Positions 18,243-27,479 of a DNA stretch of 64,000 nt are shown here, piece by piece. Both the position numbers and the translations under genes were made by a program. Source of the DNA: Paludibacter sp. (GTDB lineage: Bacteria; Bacteroidota; Bacteroidia; Bacteroidales; Paludibacteraceae); assembly GCA_028710895.1 (NCBI GenBank), contig JAQTTH010000007.1, positions 124,001 to 188,000 of the forward strand. Reading direction: 5' to 3'. Below the pieces are notes generated by a model. It was not told the origin of the DNA. It saw only the letters and a list, made by a program, of their open reading frames with translations, and did no database searches. Within the stretch, counting starts at the first letter, position 1. Each line of letters starts with the position of its first letter.

Positions 18243-19481
18243 ATGGAATATCAGGAAAATATACGGCTGGCTATCAGAGGATTAATTGATCATAAATTCC
18301 GTTCGTTTCTAACGATGTTGGGAATTATTTTTGGCGTAGCATCGGTAATAACAATGCTTTCTATTGGTGAAGGAGCCAAACGACAGGCAATAGCGAAATA
18401 TCAGGATTTGGGCGTGAATAATATTATCGTTCGTGAGAAAAAACTGTCGGACGAGGAATTGGAAGAAGTACGTGCGAAATTTTCGCCCGGTTTGTCCCTT
18501 CTGGATGCCAGCGTGATTAAAGAAATTGTTCCCGGAGTTATTCGCACAGCTTCGCAGTCAGAAATCAATTCAGAGGCTAAATACACCGACAAATCGGTCA
18601 AATCTACTATTATTGGAATTACGCCTGATTATGCCGAAATGCTGAATTATAAAACGGCGAAAGGAAACTTTATTACGGATGATCATAATAAAAGAGCATT
18701 GAAAGTGTGTGTGCTCGGGGCCGGAGTGGCTAACACATTGTTCCGAAACGAAGATCCGATTGGCAAAATGATAAAGGTTGAAGACCAATGGCTTGAGGTT
18801 GTAGGTGTTTTGAAGTCGAAAACACTTTTCACCGAAACCGTTGGAGAACTCGCTGCCAGAGATTTAAATACGGATGTGTATGTTCCGCTTGCAACTTTTT
18901 TGAGCCGGTTTTCTCACGAGAATATTCTAACCAGCCAGATACAGCAAATTACTATTCAGGTAGAAAGTTCCAACCGCCTGGAAGAAGACTCAAAACTGAT
19001 TGACGGAATTCTGAAGCGGCACCATTTTAATAATGAAGATTATAACATTGTGGTTCCCTATGAGCTATTACAACAAGAAGAAAAGGAGCGGCAGATTTAT
19101 AATTTTCTGTTGGGCGCTATTGCAGCCATATCGTTGTTGGTGGGTGGAATCGGTATTATGAATATTATGTTGGCAACAGTTATGGAGCGTACCCGTGAAA
19201 TTGGTATCCGGCGGGCTATTGGTGCACGCAAATCCGACATCATGAGTCAGTTTGTAACCGAAGCGGTTGCCATAAGTATCACAGGTGGTATTATCGGAGT
19301 GATTTTGGGTGTATCGCTTTCATTGACAGTTTCACTATTTACTGATATAACAACCTATATTCAGCCCTATTCAATTTTTATAGCTTTTGGCTTTTCTGTT
19401 TTGGTGGGTATCAGTTTTGGCTATTTACCTGCCAAAAATGCTGCCAATCTGAAACCAATTGATTCTATACGTTACGAATAA
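18243..19481 (+). CDS. MacB-like ABC transporter permease
   Basis: A 412-residue inner-membrane permease of the MacB/FtsX type. An N-terminal transmembrane helix (about residues 19-42, [18 protein letters not shown]) is followed by a periplasmic domain (about 45-285) and three C-terminal helices with the FtsX signature [22 protein letters not shown]. There is no fused nucleotide-binding domain; the ATPase is the next gene, so this is a split MacB. Such mechanotransmission transporters do not pass substrate through the membrane but drive efflux of periplasmic substrates through a TolC-like duct. The substrate is unknown (macrolides, peptides and lipoprotein-like molecules are known for the family). 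Confidence 0.92.
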   Translation: MEYQENIRLAIRGLIDHKFRSFLTMLGIIFGVASVITMLSIGEGAKRQAIAKYQDLGVNNIIVREKKLSDEELEEVRAKFSPGLSLLDASVIKEIVPGVIRTASQSEINSEAKYTDKSVKSTIIGITPDYAEMLNYKTAKGNFITDDHNKRALKVCVLGAGVANTLFRNEDPIGKMIKVEDQWLEVVGVLKSKTLFTETVGELAARDLNTDVYVPLATFLSRFSHENILTSQIQQITIQVESSNRLEEDSKLIDGILKRHHFNNEDYNIVVPYELLQQEEKERQIYNFLLGAIAAISLLVGGIGIMNIMLATVMERTREIGIRRAIGARKSDIMSQFVTEAVAISITGGIIGVILGVSLSLTVSLFTDITTYIQPYSIFIAFGFSVLVGISFGYLPAKNAANLKPIDSIRYE

Positions 19482-19497
19482 TAAAATCACGAAAATT

Positions 19498-20184
19498 ATG
19501 CTGATAGAAATAAAAAGTTTGTCGAAAAATTATGTGATGGGTGAGGTAGAGGTACCTGCGCTGATTGACATTAATGTTCACATAAAGCAAAATGAATATG
19601 TAGCCATTATGGGACCATCGGGTTCAGGCAAATCTACATTTATGAATATTTTGGGTTGTTTGGATACGCCTACTACCGGTCAGTATATATTCAATAAAAC
19701 AGATGTGAGTAGTCTGAGCGACGATGCTTTGTCGGCTATGCGAAATAAGGAAATTGGTTTTATATTTCAGAATTTCAATCTGTTGCCAAGGTTGAATGCA
19801 TTGCAGAACGTAGAATTACCACTGGTTTATTCGGGCATAAAAAGCGAAGAGCGCAGAGAAAGAGCGCTAAGAGCGTTGGATCGGGTTGGACTTTCCGACC
19901 GTATACATCATAAATCCAGCGAAATGAGTGGTGGGCAGCGACAACGTGTGGCCATTGCGCGAGCATTGGTAACTAATCCCGGCATTCTGTTGGCTGATGA
20001 GCCAACCGGTGCGCTTGACTCCAAAACCGGTGACGAAATTATGGTGCTTTTCGATGAGCTGCATCGGGAGGGAAATACAATTATTCTCATTACACACGAG
20101 CAGGAAATTGCAAATTACGCCCACCGTACCATTCATATAAAGGATGGAATGATTCATTCTGATAAAGCAAATTCTCCCCGATAA
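19498..20184 (+). CDS. ABC transporter ATP-binding protein (MacB/LolD type)
   Basis: A 228-residue ATPase partner of the preceding permease. I start at the ATG at 19498, 16 bp after the permease stop, because the sequence [15 protein letters not shown] is the usual start of the family. Walker A is GPSGSGKST, the signature is [15 protein letters not shown], and Walker B is [12 protein letters not shown], followed by the H-loop histidine in ILITHEQE. Two copies should dimerise under the permease and power the tripartite pump. Confidence 0.95.
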   Translation: MLIEIKSLSKNYVMGEVEVPALIDINVHIKQNEYVAIMGPSGSGKSTFMNILGCLDTPTTGQYIFNKTDVSSLSDDALSAMRNKEIGFIFQNFNLLPRLNALQNVELPLVYSGIKSEERRERALRALDRVGLSDRIHHKSSEMSGGQRQRVAIARALVTNPGILLADEPTGALDSKTGDEIMVLFDELHREGNTIILITHEQEIANYAHRTIHIKDGMIHSDKANSPR

Positions 20185-20237
20185 TTACGCAATTAAATAA
20201 ACTCATTTCCCAACGATCATCTTTAATGAATTGCAAT

Positions 20238-21719
20238 ATGAAGAAATTAACCCTGTTACTGGCAATCGTATTCGTCCAACAGTTTGCTGCAAAATCGGAA
20301 ACTTACAACCTTGATTTGCAAAAGAGTATTGAAATTGCGAAACAAAAAAGCTCCAGTATGCTGAGTCTTGCCGAAGATTTCAAAATAGCGGAATACAATC
20401 TGAAATCGGCAACCAGTAAATTAAAAACGCACATTAATCTTAATTTTGTATCTCCTCAGTATACCGAGACCATTCGGCAGTTTGAGGATAGTACCGGTAT
20501 TTCATTTTATCCGGTTAAGCAGATGAATTATCAGGGGAATCTGGTTGTAAATCAACCATTGCCAACTGATGGTTATGTCTATATGAGATCGGGGATATCG
20601 AATTATGATGACTATTTTACAAATTATCGCAATACCTACCTCAATACCCGTTTTGGGTTGGTACAACCGCTTACGGCTTTCTACGGCTACAATGCTATTA
20701 AATCTACGTTGAAACAGGCTCAACTGGCCTTTGAACGTTCCAAAAAATCATTAAAGAGGGAGGAATTAAATCTGGTATATCAGGTAAGCTATTCGTTTTA
20801 TAATTTACTCTCTGTTCAAAAAGGGGCTGAAATTGCCCGGTTAGATTTTGAACGACAAAAGGAGGCACAAGCTATTGCAAAAAATAAATATCAGGCCGGA
20901 TTGATAAAGGAAGTGGATGCTTTACAAATGGAAGTGGATTTAGCCGAAGCGCAAAATAATTACGATTTATCCATTGTGAATCAGAATTCAGCGATGAATT
21001 CGTTTAAGGAGTTGATTGGAATTCAATTAAGTGACAGTGTCTCGCTAAGCAGTGAGTTCAAATATGAAGTTGTCATTGTTGACCCTGAAAAAGCAGTTCA
21101 GTTGGCTTTTGAAAACAGGTTGGAAATAAGAGAGCAGGAGATACAGATAGAACTAAATAAGCTCAGCATTAAGCAACAAAAATCGGCAGGGATGATACAA
21201 AGTGACCTGACTGCTTACTATGAAAAAGTAGGGATTAGTGGGCAAAGTGGAAATAACAGTTTTTCAAGTTCTGTTAGCAAATCGTACAATGACTTTTTAA
21301 ATCGTCCACAAAATTTCGGGATTGGTTTAAATATATCTATTCCAATTCTTGATTTTGGCGAAAATAAAGCCTTGGTTAGGGCGGCACAATCGAGATTAAA
21401 ACAAAATGAAATACGGAAAGACGAAGTACAACGCGGGATAGAACGCGAAGTGCGAAATCTTGTTGCCGATTTGAACAGCAGTTTAAAACGCTTGCAATTG
21501 CTTGAAAAAAACGTTGCAGTAGCTGAAAAGAGTTTTGAAATAACACGTCAACGTTTCTCGGATGGGGATATTGATAGTCAGTCGTTGGCCTTGGAAAGAA
21601 ATAGATTGAATACAGCATATAATTCTCATCTGAGAGCTTATATAAACTATCAACTAATGCTGGCAGATATTATGCGTAAAACATTTTATGATTTTCAAAC
21701 CAATCAACCTATAAAATAA
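20238..21719 (+). CDS. TolC-family outer membrane efflux protein
   Basis: A protein of 493 residues with signal peptide (MKKLTLLLAIVFVQQFAAKS); an ATG four codons upstream at 20226 is the alternative start. The outer-membrane efflux protein domain has two long coiled-coil repeats (about residues 150-235 and 375-460, for example RLEIREQEIQIELNKL) and the NYDLSIVNQ-type segment typical of TolC trimers. It is the last gene of the efflux operon and supplies the outer-membrane duct for the adaptors and ABC transporter before it. Confidence 0.9.
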   Translation: MKKLTLLLAIVFVQQFAAKSETYNLDLQKSIEIAKQKSSSMLSLAEDFKIAEYNLKSATSKLKTHINLNFVSPQYTETIRQFEDSTGISFYPVKQMNYQGNLVVNQPLPTDGYVYMRSGISNYDDYFTNYRNTYLNTRFGLVQPLTAFYGYNAIKSTLKQAQLAFERSKKSLKREELNLVYQVSYSFYNLLSVQKGAEIARLDFERQKEAQAIAKNKYQAGLIKEVDALQMEVDLAEAQNNYDLSIVNQNSAMNSFKELIGIQLSDSVSLSSEFKYEVVIVDPEKAVQLAFENRLEIREQEIQIELNKLSIKQQKSAGMIQSDLTAYYEKVGISGQSGNNSFSSSVSKSYNDFLNRPQNFGIGLNISIPILDFGENKALVRAAQSRLKQNEIRKDEVQRGIEREVRNLVADLNSSLKRLQLLEKNVAVAEKSFEITRQRFSDGDIDSQSLALERNRLNTAYNSHLRAYINYQLMLADIMRKTFYDFQTNQPIK

Positions 21720-21734
21720 TCGAAAGATTCTGTC

Positions 21735-21742
21735 TATATTTG
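21735..21742 (+). promoter_or_regulatory. -7 promoter box of the YjbR-family gene
   Basis: TATATTTG matches TAnnTTTG and ends 38 bp before the ATG at 21781. Confidence 0.4.
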
Positions 21743-21780
21743 TCCGATTTATGCTTTGAGTTACACCTAAATTAAGTGCA

Positions 21781-22131
21781 ATGAATGTAGAAGAACTTCG
21801 TGATTATTGTCTGAGTTTGAAAGGTACAACCGACTGTTTCCCTTTCGATGAGGTCACGTTGGTGCTAAAAGTACAAGGCAAGATGTTTGGATTAATACCG
21901 CTGGATAATCCTGAGCCTCAAATTACGCTGAAGTGTGATCCCGAGCGAGCCATTGCTTTGCGTGAAGATTATTCAGCTATTGTTCCGGCCTGGCATTTCA
22001 ATAAAAAGCACTGGAACACCGTTATGATTGATCCTTCCATTTCAAGAAGTTTACTCTCTGAGTTGATAAATCATTCCTATGAATTGGTAGTGGCAGGTTT
22101 GCCAAAGAAATTGCGCGAGGAATTGTTGTGA
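21781..22131 (+). CDS. MmcQ/YjbR family protein
   Basis: A 116-residue protein of the MmcQ/YjbR family, a small CyaY-like fold presumed to bind DNA. The family pattern is clear: LRDYCLSLKGTTDCFPFDEVT at the start, LKVQGKMFGLI, and the C-terminal HWNTVMIDPSIS with LVVAGLPKKLREEL. Full length. Its stop codon at 22131 abuts the stop of the convergent queG gene at 22132, leaving no intergenic bases and so no separate terminator. Confidence 0.85.
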   Translation: MNVEELRDYCLSLKGTTDCFPFDEVTLVLKVQGKMFGLIPLDNPEPQITLKCDPERAIALREDYSAIVPAWHFNKKHWNTVMIDPSISRSLLSELINHSYELVVAGLPKKLREELL

Positions 22132-23061
22132 TTATTCCGGCTGAGTTGTAACCGAGATATTTTTCTTGAGTTTTACAAAACCAGCCCGTTTTATAGCTGA
22201 ATGTCGGAATGTTACATTAAATTGCTCCTGACTAAGATTTTGCCATTCCGATTTATCCCAATGCAACATCCCCGCTGCCGGTTTTAGTTCTGTGTGATTG
22301 TTTGGTACAGCCCATTTGGCATTCCACGGACACACATCGGCACAAATATCGCATCCCAACGCACACCCCGAAAGCTTTGATTGAAATTCGTCAGGGATAT
22401 CACTTTTACTTTCAATAGTCAGAAACGAAATGCAACGGCGTGCATCCAACGATCCATTGTTGATGGCTTTGGTGGGGCAGGCATCCATGCAGCGCGTACA
22501 ACTACCACATTGGGGACGAATGGGTTCGTCGTATTGAGTTTCCACGTTTAGCATTAAAATGCCTATAAAACAATAAGATCCCAAGCCGGGGTGAATCAGT
22601 TGCGTGTGCTTCCCTATCCAGCCCAGTCCGGCTCGTTGTGCCCAACGGCGTTCCAATACGGGAGCCGAATCGACAAACAGATGCTGAAATTCCGGAACTA
22701 CGATATCTTTTCCGTAAACTTCCGTAATCTTCTGCTCCAACTCATTGAGTTTGGCTTTTATGACCAAATGATAGTCGGTTTCAGAATAAGCGTATTTGGC
22801 TATTTTCGGTGCATCGGGATTTTGTTTCTCTTCCGGAAAGTAATTCAACAGAACTACAACGACAGATTTGCAACCCGGAACAAGCAACTGCGGATTGGTT
22901 CGTTTTTCAAAATTACGTGCCAGCCAACTCATATCGCCATGCTGACCTTCAGCCAACCAACTTTCCATAAAGGCAGCATCTTCAGTCAAAGCTTCAGCTT
23001 TCGCAATGCCACATGCATCGAAACCGATAGAAAGTGCTGTTTGTTTGATGAAGTTATGCAT
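22132..23061 (-). CDS. queG: epoxyqueuosine reductase
   Basis: A 309-residue cobalamin- and iron-sulfur-dependent enzyme that performs the last step of queuosine tRNA modification, reducing epoxyqueuosine. The start is taken at 23061 (MHNFIKQTALSIGFDACGIA); a TTG start nine codons upstream is unlikely. Asp131 in FVDSAPVLER fits the catalytic acid, and two [4Fe-4S] motifs follow: CGSCTRCMDACP (Cys185-195) and CALGCDICADVCP (Cys233-244). It is shorter than E. coli QueG because the C-terminal HEAT-like extension is absent, as in other short QueG forms. queC, another queuosine gene, lies at 30 kb. Confidence 0.93.
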   Translation of the reverse strand: MHNFIKQTALSIGFDACGIAKAEALTEDAAFMESWLAEGQHGDMSWLARNFEKRTNPQLLVPGCKSVVVVLLNYFPEEKQNPDAPKIAKYAYSETDYHLVIKAKLNELEQKITEVYGKDIVVPEFQHLFVDSAPVLERRWAQRAGLGWIGKHTQLIHPGLGSYCFIGILMLNVETQYDEPIRPQCGSCTRCMDACPTKAINNGSLDARRCISFLTIESKSDIPDEFQSKLSGCALGCDICADVCPWNAKWAVPNNHTELKPAAGMLHWDKSEWQNLSQEQFNVTFRHSAIKRAGFVKLKKNISVTTQPE

Positions 23062-23143
23062 AATGAATTTGGTAGTGGTTTTATTCAAGTGAGGGCCTCA
23101 CATAGTGTGAAGCCCTCCTTATAATACAAATGTATATGAGTTT

Positions 23144-24283
23144 TTATAGATTTTGTTCAATGGCTTTAGTGAGTTCCTTAAAGCTAAGATTGCGTGACAA
23201 AATTGCTCCCTTTCTGCTCATTAGGAATGTAGTTGGAGCAGTGTCAATGTTGTAAGTTCTGACTACTAAGCTGTTTGGCCCATTATCATCCCGAACACAA
23301 ATCCATGGTATATTGGCAATAGACTGTTCCCAAAGTTGTTTGTTATCATCCAGCGAAACCTGATAAATTTCAAATCCACGGCTGTGGTATTTGTTGTATA
23401 AATCGCGCAAGGTAAACGTGTAGTCAACGCTTTGGTCGGATGCATAAGCTGAAAAATCAATCAGCACAACTTTTCCTTCGAGTGACGAAAGTTTATGTAC
23501 AACTCCTTTGCTGTCTTTTAATTCAATGTCGATATAGCCTTTACCTTGTTTATCAAGCACTTCATTCCAGGCTTCTTTGTTTTTGGCAGTGCGTTCGGTG
23601 CGAATTGCATCCAGAACTAAATTATAGAGATTCTTGGTGCGATTATATTCGGGCATAAAAGCGTTGTAGGCTGTAGCAACTGCTTTGCAAAACGGTGCAT
23701 CCGATTGAACGTAGGGCGAAAAAAGATAGGTGTTGTTTACTTGCTGGTAGAGTGCAAAATAGGCCGCTGTTGAACGTGGATTTTGCAAAATTAATTTCTT
23801 TGCCAGGTTTTTATGATTCTCAATATCTTTTTCTATTTCAGCAATTTTCGCGTTCCTGGCATCAGCACCCATATTAGGAGTCAGCGCATTTGCTTTTTCC
23901 TGAATGTTCATAACAGATTGGCGAAGAGTTTGAATTTGTTTTGACTGTTCAGAGCCGGTAATTTGATATTCAGTCGCAAAATTTTTATCCTTGGCTGTTA
24001 TGGTAATATCTTCACATGAATCCACGGCAAAAGTAATGACCTTGTCAGTTAAGCGTAAACGATAAAAATCGGGATATTCCGGACGAGTTGATTTGAAGCT
24101 GAATTCTCCATCAGCATCTAATTTAGTGGAGTCCAGAACGGTCGTTTTCATCAAACCACTGTGCTCTATGTAAAGTGTTTTCCCTTTAGCATCCAATATT
24201 TTACCACTCAGGTGAAACTTGCTATTTTGCTTACACGAAACTATTGTAATGAGAATCAATACAAAAAAGAGTGATTTTTTCAT
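23144..24283 (-). CDS. lipoprotein with DUF4369 and thioredoxin-like domain lacking CxxC
   Basis: A 379-residue lipoprotein, started at 24283 (MKKSLFFVLILITIVSC, lipobox TIVSC). The N-terminal beta domain (residues about 20-110, FHLSGKILDAKGKTLYIE) is of the DUF4369 type seen in Bacteroidota TlpA-like proteins, then a helical linker, then a TlpA/AhpC-like thioredoxin fold (VVLIDFSAYASDQSVDYTF ... TAPTTFLMS). The usual WCxxC is replaced by ASDQS, so both redox cysteines are missing while the cis-proline loop remains. It is therefore unlikely to be a disulfide oxidoreductase and may have a binding or chaperone role. It follows purE after a strong hairpin. Confidence 0.8.
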   Translation of the reverse strand: MKKSLFFVLILITIVSCKQNSKFHLSGKILDAKGKTLYIEHSGLMKTTVLDSTKLDADGEFSFKSTRPEYPDFYRLRLTDKVITFAVDSCEDITITAKDKNFATEYQITGSEQSKQIQTLRQSVMNIQEKANALTPNMGADARNAKIAEIEKDIENHKNLAKKLILQNPRSTAAYFALYQQVNNTYLFSPYVQSDAPFCKAVATAYNAFMPEYNRTKNLYNLVLDAIRTERTAKNKEAWNEVLDKQGKGYIDIELKDSKGVVHKLSSLEGKVVLIDFSAYASDQSVDYTFTLRDLYNKYHSRGFEIYQVSLDDNKQLWEQSIANIPWICVRDDNGPNSLVVRTYNIDTAPTTFLMSRKGAILSRNLSFKELTKAIEQNL

Positions 24284-24298
24284 GTGAATGTGAATAAA

Positions 24299-24328
24299 CG
24301 GCATCTCTGCCGTTAAGCAGAGATGCCG
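24299..24328 (-). terminator. 12-bp hairpin after purE
   Basis: CGGCATCTCTGC (24299-24310) pairs perfectly with GCAGAGATGCCG (24317-24328) over a 6-nt loop. On the minus strand it follows the purE stop and is followed by TTTATT, so it probably ends the gcvH-purE transcript. Confidence 0.75.
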
Positions 24329-24334
24329 GAGTTT

Positions 24335-24841
24335 TTAATTTGTTTTAAACTTATAAGCAACTTTCGACAGTTGCTCATTGGCTTCTACAATTTTCTTTTT
24401 CAAGTCTTCCTTGTATTCAGCTAGTTTTGTTTGCAATTTTTCGTCGCCAACAGCCATCATTTGAACGGCTAAGATAGCCGCGTTGAGTGATCCGTTGATT
24501 CCTACTGTTGCAACCGGAATTCCCGGAGGCATTTGTACAATTGCCAGCAAAGCATCCATGCCATCAAGCGATGCATTGATCGGAACTCCGATAACGGGAA
24601 CTGTTGTCATTGAAGCAATTACACCGGGTAAATGTGCTGCCATACCGGCTGCTGCAATAATTACTTGTATGCCATTTTTCCGGGCGTTAGAAGCGAAAAC
24701 TTCTACTTCGCGCGGCGTACGGTGAGCTGAAAGTGCATTTATTTCAAATGGTATTTCAAACTCGTTGAGTAATGCCGCAGCTTTTTCCATTACGGGCAAA
24801 TCGGAAGTGCTGCCCATAATAATACTTACTTTTGGTTTCAT
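24335..24841 (-). CDS. purE: 5-(carboxyamino)imidazole ribonucleotide mutase
   Basis: A 168-residue enzyme of de novo purine synthesis that converts N5-CAIR to CAIR. The start MKPKVSIIMGSTSDLPVM carries the phosphate-binding GSTSD loop, and ALSAHRTP provides the catalytic histidine. AGMAAHLPGVIASMTTVPVIGVP and NAAILAVQM are further family motifs. Length is typical for the class I bacterial form. It is 27 bp downstream of gcvH on the same strand; I recall the gcvH-purE order from other Bacteroidales. Confidence 0.96.
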   Translation of the reverse strand: MKPKVSIIMGSTSDLPVMEKAAALLNEFEIPFEINALSAHRTPREVEVFASNARKNGIQVIIAAAGMAAHLPGVIASMTTVPVIGVPINASLDGMDALLAIVQMPPGIPVATVGINGSLNAAILAVQMMAVGDEKLQTKLAEYKEDLKKKIVEANEQLSKVAYKFKTN

Positions 24842-24868
24842 ATTGGTTTATAAAATTCATTGGTTTAA

Positions 24869-25249
24869 TTAAGCTCCAATCAGGGCTTCATAGTCTGTAG
24901 CCGAGAGGAGTGTGTCAAGCTGAGTTGCATCCAAAACTTCTATTTTCACCATCCAGCCTTTTCCGAAAGCATCGTCATTTACAAGTTCTGGTGCAGATTC
25001 AAGTTCTTCGTTGAACTCCAGAATTTTGGCATCAACGGGCAAATACAAATCGGAAACAGTTTTTACTGCTTCAACAGTACCGAAAACATCACCGGCAGAT
25101 AATGTTTCGTCAATAGTTTCAACTTCAACGAAAACGATTTCGCCTAATTCGCTTTGTGCATAATCGGTAATTCCTACGTAAGCAATGCCGCCTTCAACAC
25201 GAATCCATTCATGTTCTTTGGTGTACTTTAAATTTGATGGTACGTTCAT
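24869..25249 (-). CDS. gcvH: glycine cleavage system H protein
   Basis: A 126-residue lipoyl carrier protein that shuttles the aminomethyl group between the P, T and L proteins of glycine cleavage. The lipoylated lysine lies in [17 protein letters not shown] near residue 64, and the start [15 protein letters not shown] is the family signature. The other subunits are not in this window. It is the first gene of a short run with purE. Confidence 0.97.
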   Translation of the reverse strand: MNVPSNLKYTKEHEWIRVEGGIAYVGITDYAQSELGEIVFVEVETIDETLSAGDVFGTVEAVKTVSDLYLPVDAKILEFNEELESAPELVNDDAFGKGWMVKIEVLDATQLDTLLSATDYEALIGA

Positions 25250-25297
25250 AATAGATAGTTTGATATTTAGTGATTTATAATGTTTTTAAAAACTATT

Positions 25298-26416
25298 TTA
25301 GTCTTCATTGGTCACTGATTTCATGCGTAATTGGCATAAAACCGGATAATGATCTGAATATTTTACCTTATCAGTTTTATATTCAACCGGAGCAAATTCC
25401 GAAGAATCGTAGAAAACGTAATCGATACGAAATCCATAATAGCGCCCGTAAAAAGTCCATCCAAATCCTGTTCCTGTTTCGGCAAAAGCATCGGCTAAAT
25501 TACCTTTTACCTTCGTGTAGGCATAAGAACCCGGCACGTCATTGAAATCGCCACAAACAATTACTTTGTGAGGTGAATCCTGAATGACCTTTGCAACAAT
25601 GTCGGCCTGATTTGCTCTAAGGCGGTAAGCTGCACCCAGTTTGTGTGAGAAATGAAGTGTTATTCCTGTAAGGCTTTCCGCATCAAAATTATCTTTCAGC
25701 TTAATTGGCATAGCTTTATCGTTCTCGGTAATCCGGTTCGATTCCAAATGGTTATTGATAACTCTTATTGTTTGTCCTTTTATTCGTATGTCGGAATAAA
25801 TGGATAAATTGGCTACCGATTGATAGTTGATTTGCTGTTTGTTTATAATTGGATATTTCGAAAAAGTGGCTATGCCCATTGATTTTGAATTTTCATTCAA
25901 TTTGTACGTGATTTGTTTGTAAGGATAATTTCGGAAGATTCTCAACATATCGGAATGTGTAATATATTGGTCATTTGTACTAATGAAAAACTCCTGCAAA
26001 CATACAATATCAGCGTTTGCATCAAGAATGTATTGAATAACTTTATTGGGTTTTTTCTTTGTGTGTTTTACAAGTTTTCCACTCATCATCATGTTATAAG
26101 TAAGAATATGAATTGGGTGAGTCGGTTTTACAGTTTCTGTTTTTCCCAGATGTACCGGAAATTCATTGCTAATCTCCGTTGATGAGAAAAGCAGAATGCT
26201 CAAAGATAGCAGAAAAAACCATTTTCGGGCCAGTAACCAAAAAATGACAAATCCAATATTAATAATTAAAATAACCGGAAAACCAAGTGCGAAATAAGAA
26301 GGTAATATGAATTTTTCGGGGCTTAAAACACTTCCGAGCAAAATCATAAGCATGAAAACGACAGCCACAATATTTGAAGCCATCATTACCCACTTTACAA
26401 TCTTATTCCCCAGCAT
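25298..26416 (-). CDS. membrane-anchored endonuclease/exonuclease/phosphatase family protein
   Basis: A 372-residue protein with three hydrophobic segments in the first 80 residues (about 10-30, 36-58 and 64-80), followed by an EEP-fold domain. Motifs include ILTYNMMM, VCLQEFFIS (metal-binding glutamate), NNHLES, CGDFNDVPGS and the closing SDHYPVLCQLR with catalytic histidine. The topology would place the catalytic domain outside the inner membrane. Such Bacteroidota proteins have no settled substrate; a lipid or nucleotide phosphodiesterase is as likely as a nuclease. It lies 45 bp downstream of the rhomboid gene on the same strand. Confidence 0.85.
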   Translation of the reverse strand: MLGNKIVKWVMMASNIVAVVFMLMILLGSVLSPEKFILPSYFALGFPVILIINIGFVIFWLLARKWFFLLSLSILLFSSTEISNEFPVHLGKTETVKPTHPIHILTYNMMMSGKLVKHTKKKPNKVIQYILDANADIVCLQEFFISTNDQYITHSDMLRIFRNYPYKQITYKLNENSKSMGIATFSKYPIINKQQINYQSVANLSIYSDIRIKGQTIRVINNHLESNRITENDKAMPIKLKDNFDAESLTGITLHFSHKLGAAYRLRANQADIVAKVIQDSPHKVIVCGDFNDVPGSYAYTKVKGNLADAFAETGTGFGWTFYGRYYGFRIDYVFYDSSEFAPVEYKTDKVKYSDHYPVLCQLRMKSVTNED

Positions 26417-26461
26417 ATTGATTTAATTCATCGAAATAATTCAACATCATTGTACTATGAA

Positions 26462-27352
26462 TTATTTCTTATTTCCCTGCTCAAACAAACGTTTCTTTTC
26501 TTCTCCGGATAAGCTTTCGTAACCGGATGTTTTAATTTTATCAAGAATTTTATCAATGTCTGCCATTTTTCGGGCTTTGTTAGCATTGAAATCCGCATCA
26601 CTCATCCGCGAAGTATTGCGGTGTGGATTTGGCTTAACCCGCAGTTTTCGAGGTCCGAATAAATTAAAAATTGAATCCAAAATCCGGTTCAAACCTTTGG
26701 TCAAATCTCTTCCCTGACGCAAAGATACAATAAATAAATAACCCGCCAAAGCTCCACCGAGGTGTGCAATTTCGCCACCGGCATTGTTGGAAGTCACACC
26801 GAAAAAACTTGATAAAACGACAAAAACAGCAATGTATTTTAATTTTATCCGGCCTAAAAACATGAGCTGCAATTCCATATTTGGAGATTGAAATGCCGTG
26901 GCCAGGATTATGGCCATAATAGAGCCGGAAGCACCCAAAAGGAGGCTTTGTTGAAGTACCGGTGCAAAATACGGAAAGAGATTGTAAGCAAGTACATAAA
27001 ATGCGGCTCCAAAGAAACCACCGAAGAGATATAATCCAACTAATTGTTTTTCGGAAAAATACATAAGAAATATTTTTCCAAACCAAAACAGCGAAACCAT
27101 ATTGAACAGAATATGCATCAACCCTTCGTGCATAAACATGTAGGTGAGCGGTGTCCAGGCTCGGTGTAATAGGGTTGTGAGATCGGCAGGTATGGCAAGA
27201 TATGAAGCCCAAAAATCTCCGGAAATAGTGAACAGCTGTAACAGGATTGCAACTAATTTGACTAACAGGAACACGGTTGCATTGATGTAAATCAACTTGG
27301 TTAGCGAGTTTCCCTGCTTAAAAGTAAGTTTAATGTTTTCGAATAAATTCAT
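26462..27352 (-). CDS. rhomboid family intramembrane serine protease
   Basis: A 296-residue membrane protease, started at 27352 (MNLFENIKLTFKQGNS). Six hydrophobic helices span about residues 20-215. The catalytic serine is Ser142 in LLGASGSIM and the histidine is His197 in EIAHLGGALAGY; the HEGLMHILFNM motif in helix 2 is also present. A soluble, basic C-terminal tail of about 80 residues follows (RKLRVKPNPHRNTSRM ...). Substrates are unknown. The EEP-domain gene follows on the same strand. Confidence 0.93.
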   Translation of the reverse strand: MNLFENIKLTFKQGNSLTKLIYINATVFLLVKLVAILLQLFTISGDFWASYLAIPADLTTLLHRAWTPLTYMFMHEGLMHILFNMVSLFWFGKIFLMYFSEKQLVGLYLFGGFFGAAFYVLAYNLFPYFAPVLQQSLLLGASGSIMAIILATAFQSPNMELQLMFLGRIKLKYIAVFVVLSSFFGVTSNNAGGEIAHLGGALAGYLFIVSLRQGRDLTKGLNRILDSIFNLFGPRKLRVKPNPHRNTSRMSDADFNANKARKMADIDKILDKIKTSGYESLSGEEKKRLFEQGNKK

Positions 27353-27479
27353 TGTCAGTCTTTTAAAATGAAGAATAGGAATTACAAAGTATCGGTCAAG
27401 GTAAGTCAAATACTATGCAACTCCTTTTCAACTGCAATTATGTCATTAGAAACGACAAAGTGCCGCCGATTGTTGTGTG

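Noticed and set aside
19459-19497. Extended N-terminus of the ABC ATPase overlapping the permease gene
   Set aside because: The family normally starts at [12 protein letters not shown]; the extension MILYVTNN... is out of character and starts at TTG.
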